64,000 nt of DNA from MFD04580-c1 sp963702995 (GCA_963702995.1 OY969783.1:2170001-2234000), one strand, 5' to 3'; positions 54,300 to 63,626 are shown, numbered from the stretch's first letter. Program-made: numbers and translations. Notes: generated by a model from the letters alone, not told the origin.

Positions 54300-54370
54300 T
54301 ACCCCGTAGTGTAACGGTAGCACAAGAGATTTTGGCTCTCTTTGTCTAGGTTCGAATCCTAGCGGGGTAG
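54300..54370 (+). tRNA. tRNA-Gln (TTG)
   Basis: A 71-base cloverleaf. Acceptor TACCCCG pairs with CGGGGTA, anticodon stem AGAGA/TCTCT around TTTTGGC (anticodon TTG), T-arm CTAGG/CCTAG with loop TTCGAAT, discriminator G. CCA is not encoded. Confidence 0.93.
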
Positions 54371-54454
54371 TCATTTTTTACGCGATCGCCGCTGCCGAGG
54401 CGTGGAACAGAATCCGCCCGGGCCGCACCGTCGTCGCCCTTCACCCGTTCGGCT

Positions 54455-55441
54455 ATGAGCCTCACCGCCATCATCCTCGCCGCCGGCAAGAGCACGCGCA
54501 TGATGTCGCGGCGCTCCAAGGTCCTGCATGAGGTCTGCGGCAAGCCGATGCTCGATTTCGTGCTTCAGGCCTGCTTCGAAGCGGGGTGTGGGCGGGCGAT
54601 GGTGGTTGTCGGACATGGTAAGGACGAGGTCATGGCCCGGTACGCGGCCGAGACGAAAATCGACTGGGTTGAGCAGGCCCAGCAGCTCGGCACCGGCCAT
54701 GCCGCCAGAATGTGTGAGCCTTACCTGAAGCGGCAGCGCGGCGACGTGATCATCCTCGCCGGCGATGGCCCGTTGATCACCGCCGACGTGCTCAAGGGCC
54801 TGGTCCAAGCGCATCGCGACGACAAAGCGGCCGCCAGCATGGCCACCGCGGTCCTGGACGACCCGACGGGCTACGGCCGCGTGATTCGCGACGCCTCGGG
54901 CGCGTTTCTGGAGATCGTCGAGCAAGTGGACGCGACACCCGCTCAGCGCGAGATTCGCGAGGTCTTCCCGAGTCTTTATTGCGTTCGGTCGGAAGAGCTG
55001 GTGCATGCCCTGGGCCAACTGAAGAACGAGAACAAGAAGAGCGAATACTACCTGACCGACATCTTCGGGATTCTTTGCCAGGCCGGCCGCCGTGTCTTGG
55101 CGGTGAACGCCGTAAGTGCGTCGGATGTGCTGGCGGTGAACTCGCGCGAGGAGCAGGCGCAGGTTGACGCGATCATGCAGGGGCGGATCCAGAGGCAGCT
55201 TCGGCGCGGCGGCGTATCGATCGCCAGCGGCGCGAATGTGTACGTGGAGGCGGGGGTGATGATCGGGCAGGATACGACGCTTTCCCCGTTTACGTTTGTC
55301 GGGCGCGACAGTCGAATCGGCCAGGGGTGCGCGATTGGGCCGTTCGCAATGGTCCCGCGCGACAGCGTGGTGCCGGACGGGTCGGTGATCGCCGGGAACG
55401 CCTTCGCCGAGGCGGCGCCGTTCGGCCCGGCGGCGATGTAG
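54455..55441 (+). CDS. GlmU-like UDP-GlcNAc pyrophosphorylase, short form
   Basis: A 328-residue sugar-nucleotide transferase. Uridyltransferase motifs are TAIILAAGKSTRMMSRRSKV (normally PKVLH), AQQLGTGHAARM, ILAGDGPLITADVL, TGYGRVIRD and NSREEQAQVD. A left-handed beta-helix of only a few turns follows (GANVYVEAGVMIGQDTTLSP). It is about 120 residues shorter than bifunctional GlmU and lacks the acetyltransferase end, so it probably makes UDP-GlcNAc (or a related sugar nucleotide) only, leaving acetylation to another protein. First of the prs-to-dnaB gene run. Confidence 0.8.
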   Translation: MSLTAIILAAGKSTRMMSRRSKVLHEVCGKPMLDFVLQACFEAGCGRAMVVVGHGKDEVMARYAAETKIDWVEQAQQLGTGHAARMCEPYLKRQRGDVIILAGDGPLITADVLKGLVQAHRDDKAAASMATAVLDDPTGYGRVIRDASGAFLEIVEQVDATPAQREIREVFPSLYCVRSEELVHALGQLKNENKKSEYYLTDIFGILCQAGRRVLAVNAVSASDVLAVNSREEQAQVDAIMQGRIQRQLRRGGVSIASGANVYVEAGVMIGQDTTLSPFTFVGRDSRIGQGCAIGPFAMVPRDSVVPDGSVIAGNAFAEAAPFGPAAM

Positions 55442-55533
55442 CCGGGGAGCGTGCGCCCGGGCGACGGCCGTTGGCCCATGCGGTCGCTCGAAGTTGTGAC
55501 GATCGGCGTGGTCGATCGAAAGAGGCTTTTGGA

Positions 55534-56589
55534 ATGTCGCATCTCGACGCCGACAAGTTGAAGCTGTTTGCCGGTCGGGCGAACCCGCTGCTTGCCCAGA
55601 AGGTGTGCGACTACCTCGAACTGCCGCTGGGGCGCGGGCATACCGAGCTCTTCCCTGACGGCGAGCTGATGGTCCGGGTCAATGAAGACGTTCGCGGCCG
55701 CGATTGCTATGTCATTCAGCCGACGTGCAACCCGACGAACACGCACCTGATGGAGCTGTTCATCTGGATCGACACGCTGCGGCGGGCGAGCGCGAACCGG
55801 GTGACGGCGGTCATCCCCTATTTCGGTTATGCCCGCCAGGACCGCAAGGACGAAGGTCGAACGCCGATCACGGCGAAGCTGGTGGCGAACCTGCTCGAAC
55901 GGGCCGGCGCCGACCGTGTGGTGTCGGTGGACCTGCACGCGGCCCAGGTGCAGGGGTTCTTCGATATCCCGGTGGATCACCTGCACGCCGAGCCGGTGCT
56001 GCGGAAGTGGTTCAAAGCGCTCAAGGTCCCGAACCGGGTCTTCGTGTCGCCGGACGTCGGGAACGTGAAGCGGGCGCAGATGTTCGCCAACACGATTGGC
56101 GGCGAGATCTGCATCATCGACAAGCGCCGCAAGAGCGGCAGCGAGACCCGCGCGGCGCACATCATCGGCGATGTGGTTGGCAAGAACGTCTTCATGGTTG
56201 ACGACATGATCACGACCGCGGGGACCGTGACCGAGGCGGTGCGGATCCTCCGGGACAACGGCGCGAAAGAGATCTTCATCGCCGCCACGCACGCGGTCTT
56301 CGCCGGCGAGGCGATGGAGCGGCTGGCCAAGTGCGAGTTCACGCGGATGGCGGTGACCGACACGATCCCGATCGGCGCCCGCTGCGAGGCGATCAAGGAT
56401 CGGCTGGACGTGCTGACGACCGCCGACCTGCTCGGCGAGGCGATTCACCGGATCCACCACAATGAGTCCGTCAGCGCCCTGTTCCAGAAGGAGCGGGACG
56501 CCTCGAAGGACGCGCGGGACGGCGACGGGAAACCGATCGGGAAAGGCTCCCGTGAGAGCAAGGAAGCCGGCGAGGCCAGAACCGAGTGA
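55534..56589 (+). CDS. prs: ribose-phosphate pyrophosphokinase
   Basis: Makes PRPP from ribose 5-phosphate and ATP for nucleotide, His and Trp synthesis. A 351-residue enzyme. KLFAGRANPLLAQKVCDYL, the flexible-loop region YFGYARQDRKDEGRTPITAK, the histidine VVSVDLHAAQVQGFFDIPVD and the PRPP-binding loop VFMVDDMITTAGTVTEAV are all present. ATG 55534. A low-complexity Lys/Glu/Gly tail of about 30 residues (KGSRESKEAGEARTE) is encoded by decaying direct repeats that continue past the stop. Confidence 0.95.
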   Translation: MSHLDADKLKLFAGRANPLLAQKVCDYLELPLGRGHTELFPDGELMVRVNEDVRGRDCYVIQPTCNPTNTHLMELFIWIDTLRRASANRVTAVIPYFGYARQDRKDEGRTPITAKLVANLLERAGADRVVSVDLHAAQVQGFFDIPVDHLHAEPVLRKWFKALKVPNRVFVSPDVGNVKRAQMFANTIGGEICIIDKRRKSGSETRAAHIIGDVVGKNVFMVDDMITTAGTVTEAVRILRDNGAKEIFIAATHAVFAGEAMERLAKCEFTRMAVTDTIPIGARCEAIKDRLDVLTTADLLGEAIHRIHHNESVSALFQKERDASKDARDGDGKPIGKGSRESKEAGEARTE

Positions 56590-56739
56590 AGCCAGAACCG
56601 AGTAAAGCCGGAGGCGAGCGAGGCCGCAAGCGAGTAAGCCCAGGCGAGACGCGCGGTGAAGCGTGAGCGAACCCGACCGCCGGAGCGGGCGGCGAAACGA
56701 ATTAAACTGATTACCTGACGACTACTTTTCGGAGTTCAC

Positions 56740-57384
56740 ATGTCTGCTCAATCCGTTCAAGTGACCGCCAAGGCCCGGCCGGAGCTCGGCTCGCGGGCCA
56801 ACAAGCGGCTTCGGGACGCCGGGTTCCTGCCGGGCGTTATTTACGGCCACAAGGAAGCTGTCGTCCCCGTGACGCTCCCCAAGCGCGAGCTCGTCAAGCA
56901 TTTGTCGAAGGGGGCGCACGTCTTCGACCTCGCCATCGAAGGGCGCAGCGAGAAGGTGCTGGTCAAGGAAGTGCAGTACGACCATCTCGGGCTCGAAGTC
57001 ATCCACGTCGATTTCGCCCGCGTGAGCCTTGATGAAAAGGTCGAAGTCACCGTCCCGCTGGAGCTCAAGGGATCGCCCAAGGGCGAAGCCGAGGGAGGCA
57101 TCCTCCAGCAGCTCATCGCCGATATCGAGGTCGAGTGCCTCGTCACCGACATTCCCGAGGCCATTCGGCACAACGTCAGTGAGATGGCGATCGACGATGT
57201 CCTGCACATCAAGGACATCAAGCTGCCGCAGGGCGTGCGCGCATTGCAGGATGGCGACGCGATCGTGGCGACCGTGAAGACCGTCAGCGAGGAAGAAGCC
57301 GGAGCCGCGGAAGGCGTTGTCGCCGAGCCCGAAGTCATCGGCCGCAAAGCCGAAGACGGCGAGGCGGCCGCCGAAACCAAGTAG
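56740..57384 (+). CDS. rplY: 50S ribosomal protein L25 (Ctc form)
   Basis: 5S-rRNA-binding ribosomal protein. The 214-residue two-domain (Ctc/TL5) form: the N-terminal L25 domain AKARPELGSRANKRLRDAGF, LPGVIYGHKEAVVPVTL, and the C-terminal beta-domain (ADIEVECLVTDIPEAIRHNV, DVLHIKDIKLPQGV), plus an acidic tail. ATG 56740 has CGGAG six bases upstream. Followed by pth, a widespread gene pair. Confidence 0.95.
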   Translation: MSAQSVQVTAKARPELGSRANKRLRDAGFLPGVIYGHKEAVVPVTLPKRELVKHLSKGAHVFDLAIEGRSEKVLVKEVQYDHLGLEVIHVDFARVSLDEKVEVTVPLELKGSPKGEAEGGILQQLIADIEVECLVTDIPEAIRHNVSEMAIDDVLHIKDIKLPQGVRALQDGDAIVATVKTVSEEEAGAAEGVVAEPEVIGRKAEDGEAAAETK

Positions 57385-57480
57385 TCGGCGCCCGAATCAC
57401 CGGCGTCGGCCTCCGGGCTGTGGCCGGCTCAGGATCGTGCGGCCGCCCTCTTCAGACGGCGGCGGCCGCGCGAATCGGCC

Positions 57481-58098
57481 ATGCACCTTATCGTCGGCCT
57501 GGGCAACCCCGGACGAGAGTACATCGGCACCCGGCACAACGTCGGGTTCGAAGTGCTCGACGCGTTCGCCGCCCGCGCCGGCTGGGCGACGGGCCCCGGC
57601 GAATTTGACCGGCAGGCCCGGGCCCGGTTCGACGGGCTCACGCTCGACGGCTCGGTCGATCTTCCCTCGGGTGGCTCGGCGAAGGTGCTGCTGCTGAAGC
57701 CGACGACGTACATGAACCTGAGCGGCCAGAGCGTTCAGGCGGCGATGGCGTTCTATCAGCTCGAGCCTTCCGACGTGATGGTCGTCCTGGACGACCTGGC
57801 CCTGGCCTGCGGGCGGCTGCGGGTTCGCGCCGGCGGCAGCGACGGCGGGCACAACGGCCTGAAGGACATCCAGCGCGCGCTGGGCACGAGCCAGTACCCG
57901 CGGCTGCGCGTCGGCACCGACCCAACGCCGCCAAGGATGGCTGGCAAGGACTACGTCCTGGGGCGGTTCACTGAAGCCCAGCGGGCGCTGCTCGGCCCGG
58001 CGCTGGATCGGTCGGTTCAGGCGCTGCTGGCCTGGATCGACAAGGGCATCCAGACGGCGATGAATCAGTTCAACGTGACAGAAGAGAAAAAGGTGTAA
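57481..58098 (+). CDS. pth: peptidyl-tRNA hydrolase
   Basis: Releases peptides from peptidyl-tRNA dropped by ribosomes. 205 residues with the catalytic His in IVGLGNPGREYIGTRHNVGF, KPTTYMNLSGQSVQAAM, VLDDLALACGRLRVRAGGSD and GGHNGLKDIQRALGT. Full length and intact. Directly after rplY. Confidence 0.95.
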   Translation: MHLIVGLGNPGREYIGTRHNVGFEVLDAFAARAGWATGPGEFDRQARARFDGLTLDGSVDLPSGGSAKVLLLKPTTYMNLSGQSVQAAMAFYQLEPSDVMVVLDDLALACGRLRVRAGGSDGGHNGLKDIQRALGTSQYPRLRVGTDPTPPRMAGKDYVLGRFTEAQRALLGPALDRSVQALLAWIDKGIQTAMNQFNVTEEKKV

Positions 58099-58244
58099 GC
58101 GGAGAAGCGAGTGCAGGGAGGCCGCCGGCCACCCCACTCAAAGATGGCTACGGCGGCGACGGCCGCGTGGCGACGAACATATGAACACCCTGGCGGCCGG
58201 CGGCGAAGCCACGGCCGAAACCCAAGCTAGGAGCAGTCGAGATT

Positions 58245-58841
58245 ATGGCAGAGACAGCAACCCAAACGACGCGCGTCACCCCTATCAACCAGTACGAGGG
58301 GATGTTCCTCCTGGGCCCCGCCGGGCGCAGGAGCAGAACGCGATCAATATCATCCGCGGCATGGTCGAAAAGCACGGCGGCAAGATCCTGGTGATCAAGA
58401 AGTGGGACGAACGCAAGCTCGCCTACGAGGTCGAGAACCAGAAGCGCGGCACCTACGTGCTGACGTACTTCCACGCCGTCGGCTCGGCCGTGGCGATGAT
58501 CGAGCGCGACGTGAAACTCGAGCGAAGAGGTCCTCCGGTGCCTCATCACCCGCGCCGACGAACTGAACCAGCAGGAGATGGAAGCGGTCGAGCCGCAGCC
58601 GATCATCCGCGAAGAGCGCCCCTCGTGGGAGCGCGAAGGCAGCGGCCGCCCGTTTGAAGGGGGCCGTGGCGATCGGGGTGGCGACCGTGGCCCGCGCGAC
58701 GACCGTGGCGAAGGCGACCGTGGCGGCGACCGGGGTGGGGATCGCGGCGGCGACCGGGGCGGTGATCGTGGCGGCGCCCGCCCGCCCCGTCCGGCGCGTC
58801 GCGACGATGCCCCGGCCGACCCTGGCGCATCGAAGCAGTGA
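58245..58841 (+). CDS. rpsF: 30S ribosomal protein S6, two frameshifts
   Basis: Ribosomal protein S6 with an unusual Gly/Arg/Asp-rich tail. The first segment PINQYEGMFLLGPAG is in one frame. After a missing G in the run near 58323 comes EQNAINIIRGMVEKHGGKIL, KKWDERKLAYEVENQKRGTY and the segment to RDVKLE in a second frame. After an extra C at 58523 the first frame resumes with EEVLRCLITRADELNQQEM and a tail of repeated GGDRGGDRGG units. Both indels disrupt an essential protein and compensate, which argues strongly for read errors. ATG 58245 has AGGAG upstream. Confidence 0.88.
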
Positions 58842-59028
58842 TCGCGACTTTTCGCACCCGATCTGGGAACCTCGAACGGTCCTGGCCGCGCCGCGGCCGA
58901 CGGCTCTGGCCGCGTTGCGGCAAAGGGCGCTGGCAGCTTGCGATGAACGGCCTTGGCCGTGTTTCGGCGCGGCGGCTTGTGCCCAACCCTAGAATCGCTC
59001 GGAAGCAATCCGTCCGGGAGGTCCCTTT

Positions 59029-59556
59029 ATGGCGAATTTCAACAAGATCGTTCTCGTCGGAAACCTCACGCGTGACCCGCAGATGAAGTACCTGCCGAGT
59101 CAGATGGCGGTGACCGAGTTCGGGCTCGCGGTCAACCATAAGTACAAGACCAAGAGCGGCGAATCCAAGGAAGAGGTGCTGTTCATCGAGTGCAGCATCT
59201 TCGGCCAGGGCGCGGAGATCATCAACAAGTATTGCCAGAAGGGTAAGCAGCTCCTTGTCGAGGGGCGGCTGAAGTTCGACACCTGGGAAGACAAGCAGGG
59301 CGGCGGCAAGCGCAGCAAGCATTCGGTCTTCGTGGAGAACTTCCAGTTCCTTGGCGGCCGCGATGCCGGCGGGGCCCCCGGCGGCGCCGATATGGATGCC
59401 GGCGGAGGCGAGTACGACGCTCCGCCCGCCCGTTCTTCGGCCCGCCCCGCCGCCGGCCCTCCCCGGCCCGCGCCGCAGCGGCCGGCCCCGGGCCGCCCGG
59501 CCGAGCCGCCGTTCGGCGAGGAGCAACAGTTCAAAGACGACGACATTCCGTTCTAA
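59029..59556 (+). CDS. ssb: single-stranded DNA-binding protein
   Basis: A 175-residue SSB. The OB-fold opens NKIVLVGNLTRDPQMKYLPS and includes EEVLFIECSIFGQGAEIINK and KGKQLLVEGRLKFDTWEDKQ. A Pro/Ala/Arg-rich linker leads to the acidic tip DDDIPF that recruits repair proteins. It lies between rpsF and rplI as in many bacteria; rpsR is absent from the cluster. Confidence 0.95.
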   Translation: MANFNKIVLVGNLTRDPQMKYLPSQMAVTEFGLAVNHKYKTKSGESKEEVLFIECSIFGQGAEIINKYCQKGKQLLVEGRLKFDTWEDKQGGGKRSKHSVFVENFQFLGGRDAGGAPGGADMDAGGGEYDAPPARSSARPAAGPPRPAPQRPAPGRPAEPPFGEEQQFKDDDIPF

Positions 59557-59569
59557 CCAAGCGACAGGA

Positions 59570-59655
59570 AACGACTGGCCGGTGATCGGTCGCCGCCGCT
59601 GAATTTTTCCGGCGGCCGGCGAGCCATCAGCCAACCGGCGACTGACCACTGACAA
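59570..59655. repeat. imperfect palindrome between ssb and rplI
   Basis: TGATCGGTCGCCGCCGC and GGCGGCCGGCGAGCCATCA face each other around TGAATTTTTCC, then ACTGACCACTGACAACC. It is a moderately strong hairpin that may terminate or attenuate between the two genes. Confidence 0.45.
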
Positions 59656-59676
59656 CCATTCGTGAGGAACGACATC

Positions 59677-60217
59677 ATGGCCCAAATCAAATTGCTCCTG
59701 AAAGAATCGATCAAGAACGTAGGCAAGGTCGGCGACATCGTCGAAGTCTCGCCCGGCTACGCCCGCAACTTCCTTCTCCCGAAGGACCTCGCCGTCGAGC
59801 CGACGCCCAATAACGTCAAGAAGATCGAGGCCCGCCGCCAGGAGATCGAAAAGCAGGAGCGCGAGCGCCGGGCCCAGCAGGAAACGCTGCTCAAGCGCCT
59901 CGAAGGCGTCGAGGTCACCCTCGAGCGCCGCGCCAACGAGCAGGGACACCTGTACGGCTCGGTCACGGCGACCGAGATCGCCAAGGCGCCTTCAGGCGCA
60001 GGGCTTCAACGTCCTCCCGGACGATGTGAACCTCCCGGGCAAGCTCGACCGGATCGACACCTACCAGGTCAACATCCGCTTCGCCGAAGACCTGGCGACC
60101 GAAATCAAGGTGTGGGTCGCCCCCGACGCCGACAGCAAGGCGGCGATCGACGCCTATGCCAAGGCTCAGGCGGCGGCCACCGACCAGGCCGACGCGGCCG
60201 CCTCCACCGAAGCCTGA
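59677..60217 (+). CDS. rplI: 50S ribosomal protein L9, single frameshift
   Basis: About 179 residues. The N-terminal rRNA-binding domain KLLLKESIKNVGKVGDIVEV, SPGYARNFLLPKDLA and the long connecting helix are in frame. After TATEIAKA one extra C (59989-59990) shifts the frame; removing it gives LQAQGFNVLPDDVNLPGKLD and the rest of the C-terminal domain (RIDTYQVNIRFAEDLATEIK) plus an Ala-rich tail. A read error is likely. ATG 59677 has GAGGA nine bases upstream. Confidence 0.9.
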
Positions 60218-60287
60218 TCCGCCTCAACTTCGGTCGTCTACCGCCCGGCGGCGCCGCTTGCGCCAGGCGTTTGTGCATAGCCCGTTG

Positions 60288-60332
60288 AAAACCCGTCGCC
60301 CGCGCGGCCCAGTCGCGCGGGTGGCGGGTTTT
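60288..60332 (+). terminator. rplI terminator
   Basis: AAAACCCGTCGCCCGCGC (60288-60305) pairs with GCGCGGGTGGCGGGTTTT (60315-60332) with one G-T pair, ending in a U run. It closes the rpsF-ssb-rplI group 70 bases after rplI. Confidence 0.8.
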
Positions 60333-60354
60333 CGCGTTAGGATCCGCGGGGGGA

Positions 60355-60425
60355 AAGGACAGGATGATCGCGAGCCAGTCGCGCCCTCCTCTTCATCCTT
60401 CGCCTTCATTCTTCATCCTTTCCAA
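60355..60425. repeat. GGATGAAGG-unit repeat before dnaB
   Basis: GGAAAGGACAGGATGATCG on the left and CTTCATCCTTCGCCTTCATT plus CTTCATCCTTTCC on the right. It ends only nine bases before the dnaB ribosome binding site. Confidence 0.6.
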
Positions 60426-60443
60426 TGCGACACGGAGGTTGTC

Positions 60444-61793
60444 TTGAACCAGATCATGGAGACCGGCGGCCAGTTCGAGCGCCTTCCGCCGTCGTCGATC
60501 GAAGCGGAGATGTGCCTGCTGGCTTCGATGATGCTCGACAAGGAGATGATCGGCGAGATCATCCAGATCGTCGATCGCGACGCCTTCTTCCAGGCCGACC
60601 ACCAGATCGTCTTTGACGTCGTCGTGAAGCTGTACGAGCAGAACCGGCCGGTGGACGCGGTCCTCCTTCGTGAAGAACTCGCCAAGCGGCAACTGCTCGA
60701 GGAAATCGGCGGCAGCGCGTACCTGGCCGCGATCCTGAACACGGTTCCCTCGGCGGCCCATGGCAAGCACTACGCCGGGATCGTTCGCGAGAAGGCGCTA
60801 CTCCGGCAACTGATCGCCGCGAGCAATGAGATCCTCCGCGACGCCTACGCCCCGCACGAGCAGGCTGAGCTTGTCCTGGACAAGGCCGAAAAGCGGATCT
60901 TCGAAATTGCCCAGAACAAAGTCGGCAAGGCGATGGTGGCGATGGAGGTGGTCCTGCACGAGGTTTTCGAGATGATCGAAAACCGCGGCCAGCGCGGGCT
61001 GGAGACGGGCTTCTTCGAGCTGGACGACATGCTCAACGGGATGCAAAACGGCGAGATGATCATCGTCGCCGCCCGGCCCAGCATGGGGAAGACGGCGTTC
61101 GCGATGAACATCATCGAGCACGTCTCCGCGGACAGCCGCCAGCCGACCGCCGTCTTCTCGCTGGAAATGAGCAAGCAGCAGCTGGCCCAGCGCATGCTCT
61201 GCTCACGCGGCCAGATCGACGCCCACAAGCTCCGCAAGGGCCTGCTCCAGTCGCACGAGTACGCCCACCTGGCCAATGTCGTGGGCGAGCTGGCCAAGGC
61301 GCCTATTTGGGTTGACGACTCGCCTGGGCTCACGGTGCTGGAGCTGCGTGCCAAGGCGCGGCGACTGAAGCTTCAGCATGACATCAAGTGTATCATGATT
61401 GATTACATGCAGTTGATGGATAACCCGGGCGTCGATAGCCGCCAGCAGCAAATCAGCGAGATCAGCCGCGGCATCAAGGCGGTCGCCCGGGAACTGAATG
61501 TGCCGGTCGTCTGCCTCTCCCAGCTTAACCGCGCGAGCGAAGGCCGGGATGGCCACCGCCCGCGGATGAGCGACCTGCGCGAATCCGGCTCGATCGAGCA
61601 GGATGCCGACGTCGTCGCCCTGCTGCACCGCGAGGATTACTACCGGATGAGCGAGCCCGATTTCCAGCCCGACAACATCGCCGAAGTGATCATCGCCAAG
61701 CAGCGAAACGGCCCGACCGGAACAGTGAAGCTGACGTTCATGAACAAGACGACCCGATTCGAGAACCTGTCCACCCAGCATGACCCCTTCTGA
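60444..61793 (+). CDS. dnaB: replicative DNA helicase
   Basis: Hexameric 5'-3' helicase that unwinds DNA at the fork and loads primase. 449 residues. N-terminal domain PPSSIEAEMCLLASMMLDKE; RecA-like domain with Walker A IVAARPSMGKTAFAMNIIEH, FSLEMSKQQLAQRMLCSRGQ, Walker B IKCIMIDYMQLMDNPG, and RMSDLRESGSIEQDADVVAL. The TTG start at 60444 is chosen because GGAGG lies exactly five bases upstream; ATG 60456 would drop four residues. No intein. Confidence 0.95.
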   Translation: MNQIMETGGQFERLPPSSIEAEMCLLASMMLDKEMIGEIIQIVDRDAFFQADHQIVFDVVVKLYEQNRPVDAVLLREELAKRQLLEEIGGSAYLAAILNTVPSAAHGKHYAGIVREKALLRQLIAASNEILRDAYAPHEQAELVLDKAEKRIFEIAQNKVGKAMVAMEVVLHEVFEMIENRGQRGLETGFFELDDMLNGMQNGEMIIVAARPSMGKTAFAMNIIEHVSADSRQPTAVFSLEMSKQQLAQRMLCSRGQIDAHKLRKGLLQSHEYAHLANVVGELAKAPIWVDDSPGLTVLELRAKARRLKLQHDIKCIMIDYMQLMDNPGVDSRQQQISEISRGIKAVARELNVPVVCLSQLNRASEGRDGHRPRMSDLRESGSIEQDADVVALLHREDYYRMSEPDFQPDNIAEVIIAKQRNGPTGTVKLTFMNKTTRFENLSTQHDPF

Positions 61794-61976
61794 CCCATCC
61801 GCCGCACAAGCGGACGCCGGTCGGACCCATGCGGCGAAGAGAGGACTATCGTAAACATTTTATGACGGACGACTTAACATCTACTCGGGCCTTATCGGAT
61901 GTTGTGATTTGGCTAAGAAATTTGACGGCCGCCCGCCGCCACGTAGAGTCCCTCCTGCCGTAACAAGGAGGTTTTA

Positions 61977-62513
61977 GTGGGTCGGGTGGTCGTAGATGTC
62001 CCATGGGTGATGGGGGTTACTTTACTTTCGTTGCAGATCGCGTCCGCTGGCACCGTTCATTCCGGACTTCTCCGGAATTCGGGTTCCGCCACGGTAGCGC
62101 CCGCTTCGCCGACGGAATCGGCCCAGACGCTGCGTGGCAATAACGCGGCCAATGTGCTGGCGACGCGGCCCGCGGACGATCCCGGCGCGGCGGCCTGCCC
62201 GCGTCCCGCGTCGCATGGGGGGACGGATCTCGGCCGCTTGGGGCCCATGGCGGTGCCGGCGCTCGAAGGTTGGCCAAGCTCAGGCGTGTGGGGAATGGCG
62301 GCGGGCGATCGTCTCGGTCGTCGCGGCTCCACTGGCGAAGGGTGGACCCGGCTGGCCGAGGTGTCGTACGTCGATCCGACGACGGGGCCGGCCTCGCTTC
62401 CGCCCCGGGCCGTACAGGTGCCGGTTGGCCAGCCAGTGGCGGCATTTCTTATCACGCTGGTGCTGGCGCTGATGTGGGGGCGACGGGCCGTGGGCATGCG
62501 CCGCTCGCGATAG
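61977..62513 (+). CDS. exported protein with C-terminal anchor
   Basis: A 178-residue protein with an N-terminal signal segment (VMGVTLLSLQIASAGTVHSG), a polar Gly/Pro/Ala-rich middle, and the C-terminal helix PVAAFLITLVLALMWGRRAV with a basic end. The layout is like PEP-CTERM proteins although the PEP motif itself is not evident. GTG 61977 is supported by a perfect AAGGAGG five bases upstream. Function unknown. Confidence 0.65.
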   Translation: MGRVVVDVPWVMGVTLLSLQIASAGTVHSGLLRNSGSATVAPASPTESAQTLRGNNAANVLATRPADDPGAAACPRPASHGGTDLGRLGPMAVPALEGWPSSGVWGMAAGDRLGRRGSTGEGWTRLAEVSYVDPTTGPASLPPRAVQVPVGQPVAAFLITLVLALMWGRRAVGMRRSR

Positions 62514-62528
62514 CCGCAGCCCGCCGTC

Positions 62529-63206
62529 TCATTTCGAGCCCCCTCCCCGGGGGGCCTCCCTCTTCGGCTCCCAGAGGAATACGCCAGCTGGGTCGATGTA
62601 CCCGATCTTCTGCCCCAGGCGCACCCGCGCATGGCCGCCCGCGAACGGGCCGGCTTCATCATATTGAATCGGAAGCACGAGCTTCCCATTCACATCGACA
62701 TACCCCCAGAGCCCGGGCGAAGCGACGGTCTCGCCGTCGTCGGAGAGCTGAAACCCCGTGTTGACGCGGGCAAGGCCTTCGGAGAAATCGGTCGCCGCGT
62801 CATACTCGGGCGCGACGATGTACCGACCTTTCGCGTCAATATAGCCCCACTTCCCCCCGACGAACGTCGCGCCCGGCCGCTCCGACCGGAGGAGCGCGCC
62901 GCCAAGGTTCACTCGCGCCCTGCCATCGACGAACTCGCCGGCGTAGTCAAACTGCGGGTCGATGACAATGCGGCCGAAGAGATCCGCGTAGCCCAGCTTG
63001 CTCCCCGCGCTGATGACTCGGAACGACACCGGGTCCGTTGTCGCCTGCTGACGCACGAGGGCGGGCATCGCCGACAGCGCGGGGAGGGGCAGCGGCCCGT
63101 CCTCCGCCGCTGGTGGCTGGCACCCGCCCAGCCCGGCCGCGGATAAAGCGGCCGCGACGAGGGGAAGCCACGCGAGCGATTGTCTGTTGGATCGAGATAA
63201 TGCCAT
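62529..63206 (-). CDS. WG-repeat lipoprotein
   Basis: A 225-residue lipoprotein. Signal peptide with lipobox LGGC (LSAAGLGGCQPP) then about five WG/KWG-type beta repeats: KLGYADLFGRIVIDPQFDYA, KWGYIDAKGRYIVAPEYDAA, LWGYVDVNGKLVLPIQYDEA and KIGYIDPAGVFLWEP. WG repeats are binding scaffolds of unknown ligand. ATG 63206 has AAGGAGG five bases upstream. Confidence 0.85.
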   Translation of the reverse strand: MALSRSNRQSLAWLPLVAAALSAAGLGGCQPPAAEDGPLPLPALSAMPALVRQQATTDPVSFRVISAGSKLGYADLFGRIVIDPQFDYAGEFVDGRARVNLGGALLRSERPGATFVGGKWGYIDAKGRYIVAPEYDAATDFSEGLARVNTGFQLSDDGETVASPGLWGYVDVNGKLVLPIQYDEAGPFAGGHARVRLGQKIGYIDPAGVFLWEPKREAPRGGGSK

Positions 63207-63626
63207 GACCCCTCCTTGGGGCGAACAGCCCGCGACCGCTCCGCGGGACGGGCCGGGAATACTTTACCAGAGGCCATACTCGCCCTGATGGCGCGCGTCG
63301 GATCGACAAGAGGCGATGACAGTCGTTGCCACGCCGGCCGGTGTGGCCGTTTTTCGGGGCGATACCGTTTCTCACGCGATAACATCACGCCGGGTGCCCT
63401 GCCCCACGCTTGCGTGGAGATGCTCTTCTCTGTTTCGAAATCTGTCGGGTCCGCAAGACGCAGGCATGCCCGCGCGAGCATGGGGCATTTCACGCGAGCG
63501 AGAACGCTCCCGCCACGTCGGCCCGGGCGTCCGCCCCTTGATGCCACAAAACGATAGCGACTCCCACGCGGGCTCGCGGCCAAAGTATTTCTTTCCGGCA
63601 TGAGCGCGTTGGCATATAGTGTCGCC
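63207..63626. other. intergenic region
   Basis: No supported gene. TATAGT at 63615-63620 lies six bases before the ATG at 63627 and could be a -10 box giving a nearly leaderless transcript, but no matching -35 is obvious. Confidence 0.35.

Noticed and set aside
53883..54374. A 163-codon minus-strand frame through tRNA-Gln (GFEPRQREPKSLVLPLHYG)
   Set aside because: Its start region is antisense tRNA sequence and the rest has no protein-like composition or ribosome binding site.
58245..58841. Programmed frameshifting in rpsF
   Set aside because: Two compensating indels, one in a G run, with similar events in many unrelated genes, fit read errors better than a recoding signal.
61940..61980. 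A 16S rRNA 3'-end-like AACAAGGAGGT
   Set aside because: It is simply a perfect Shine-Dalgarno sequence for the GTG at 61977; no rRNA sequence surrounds it.
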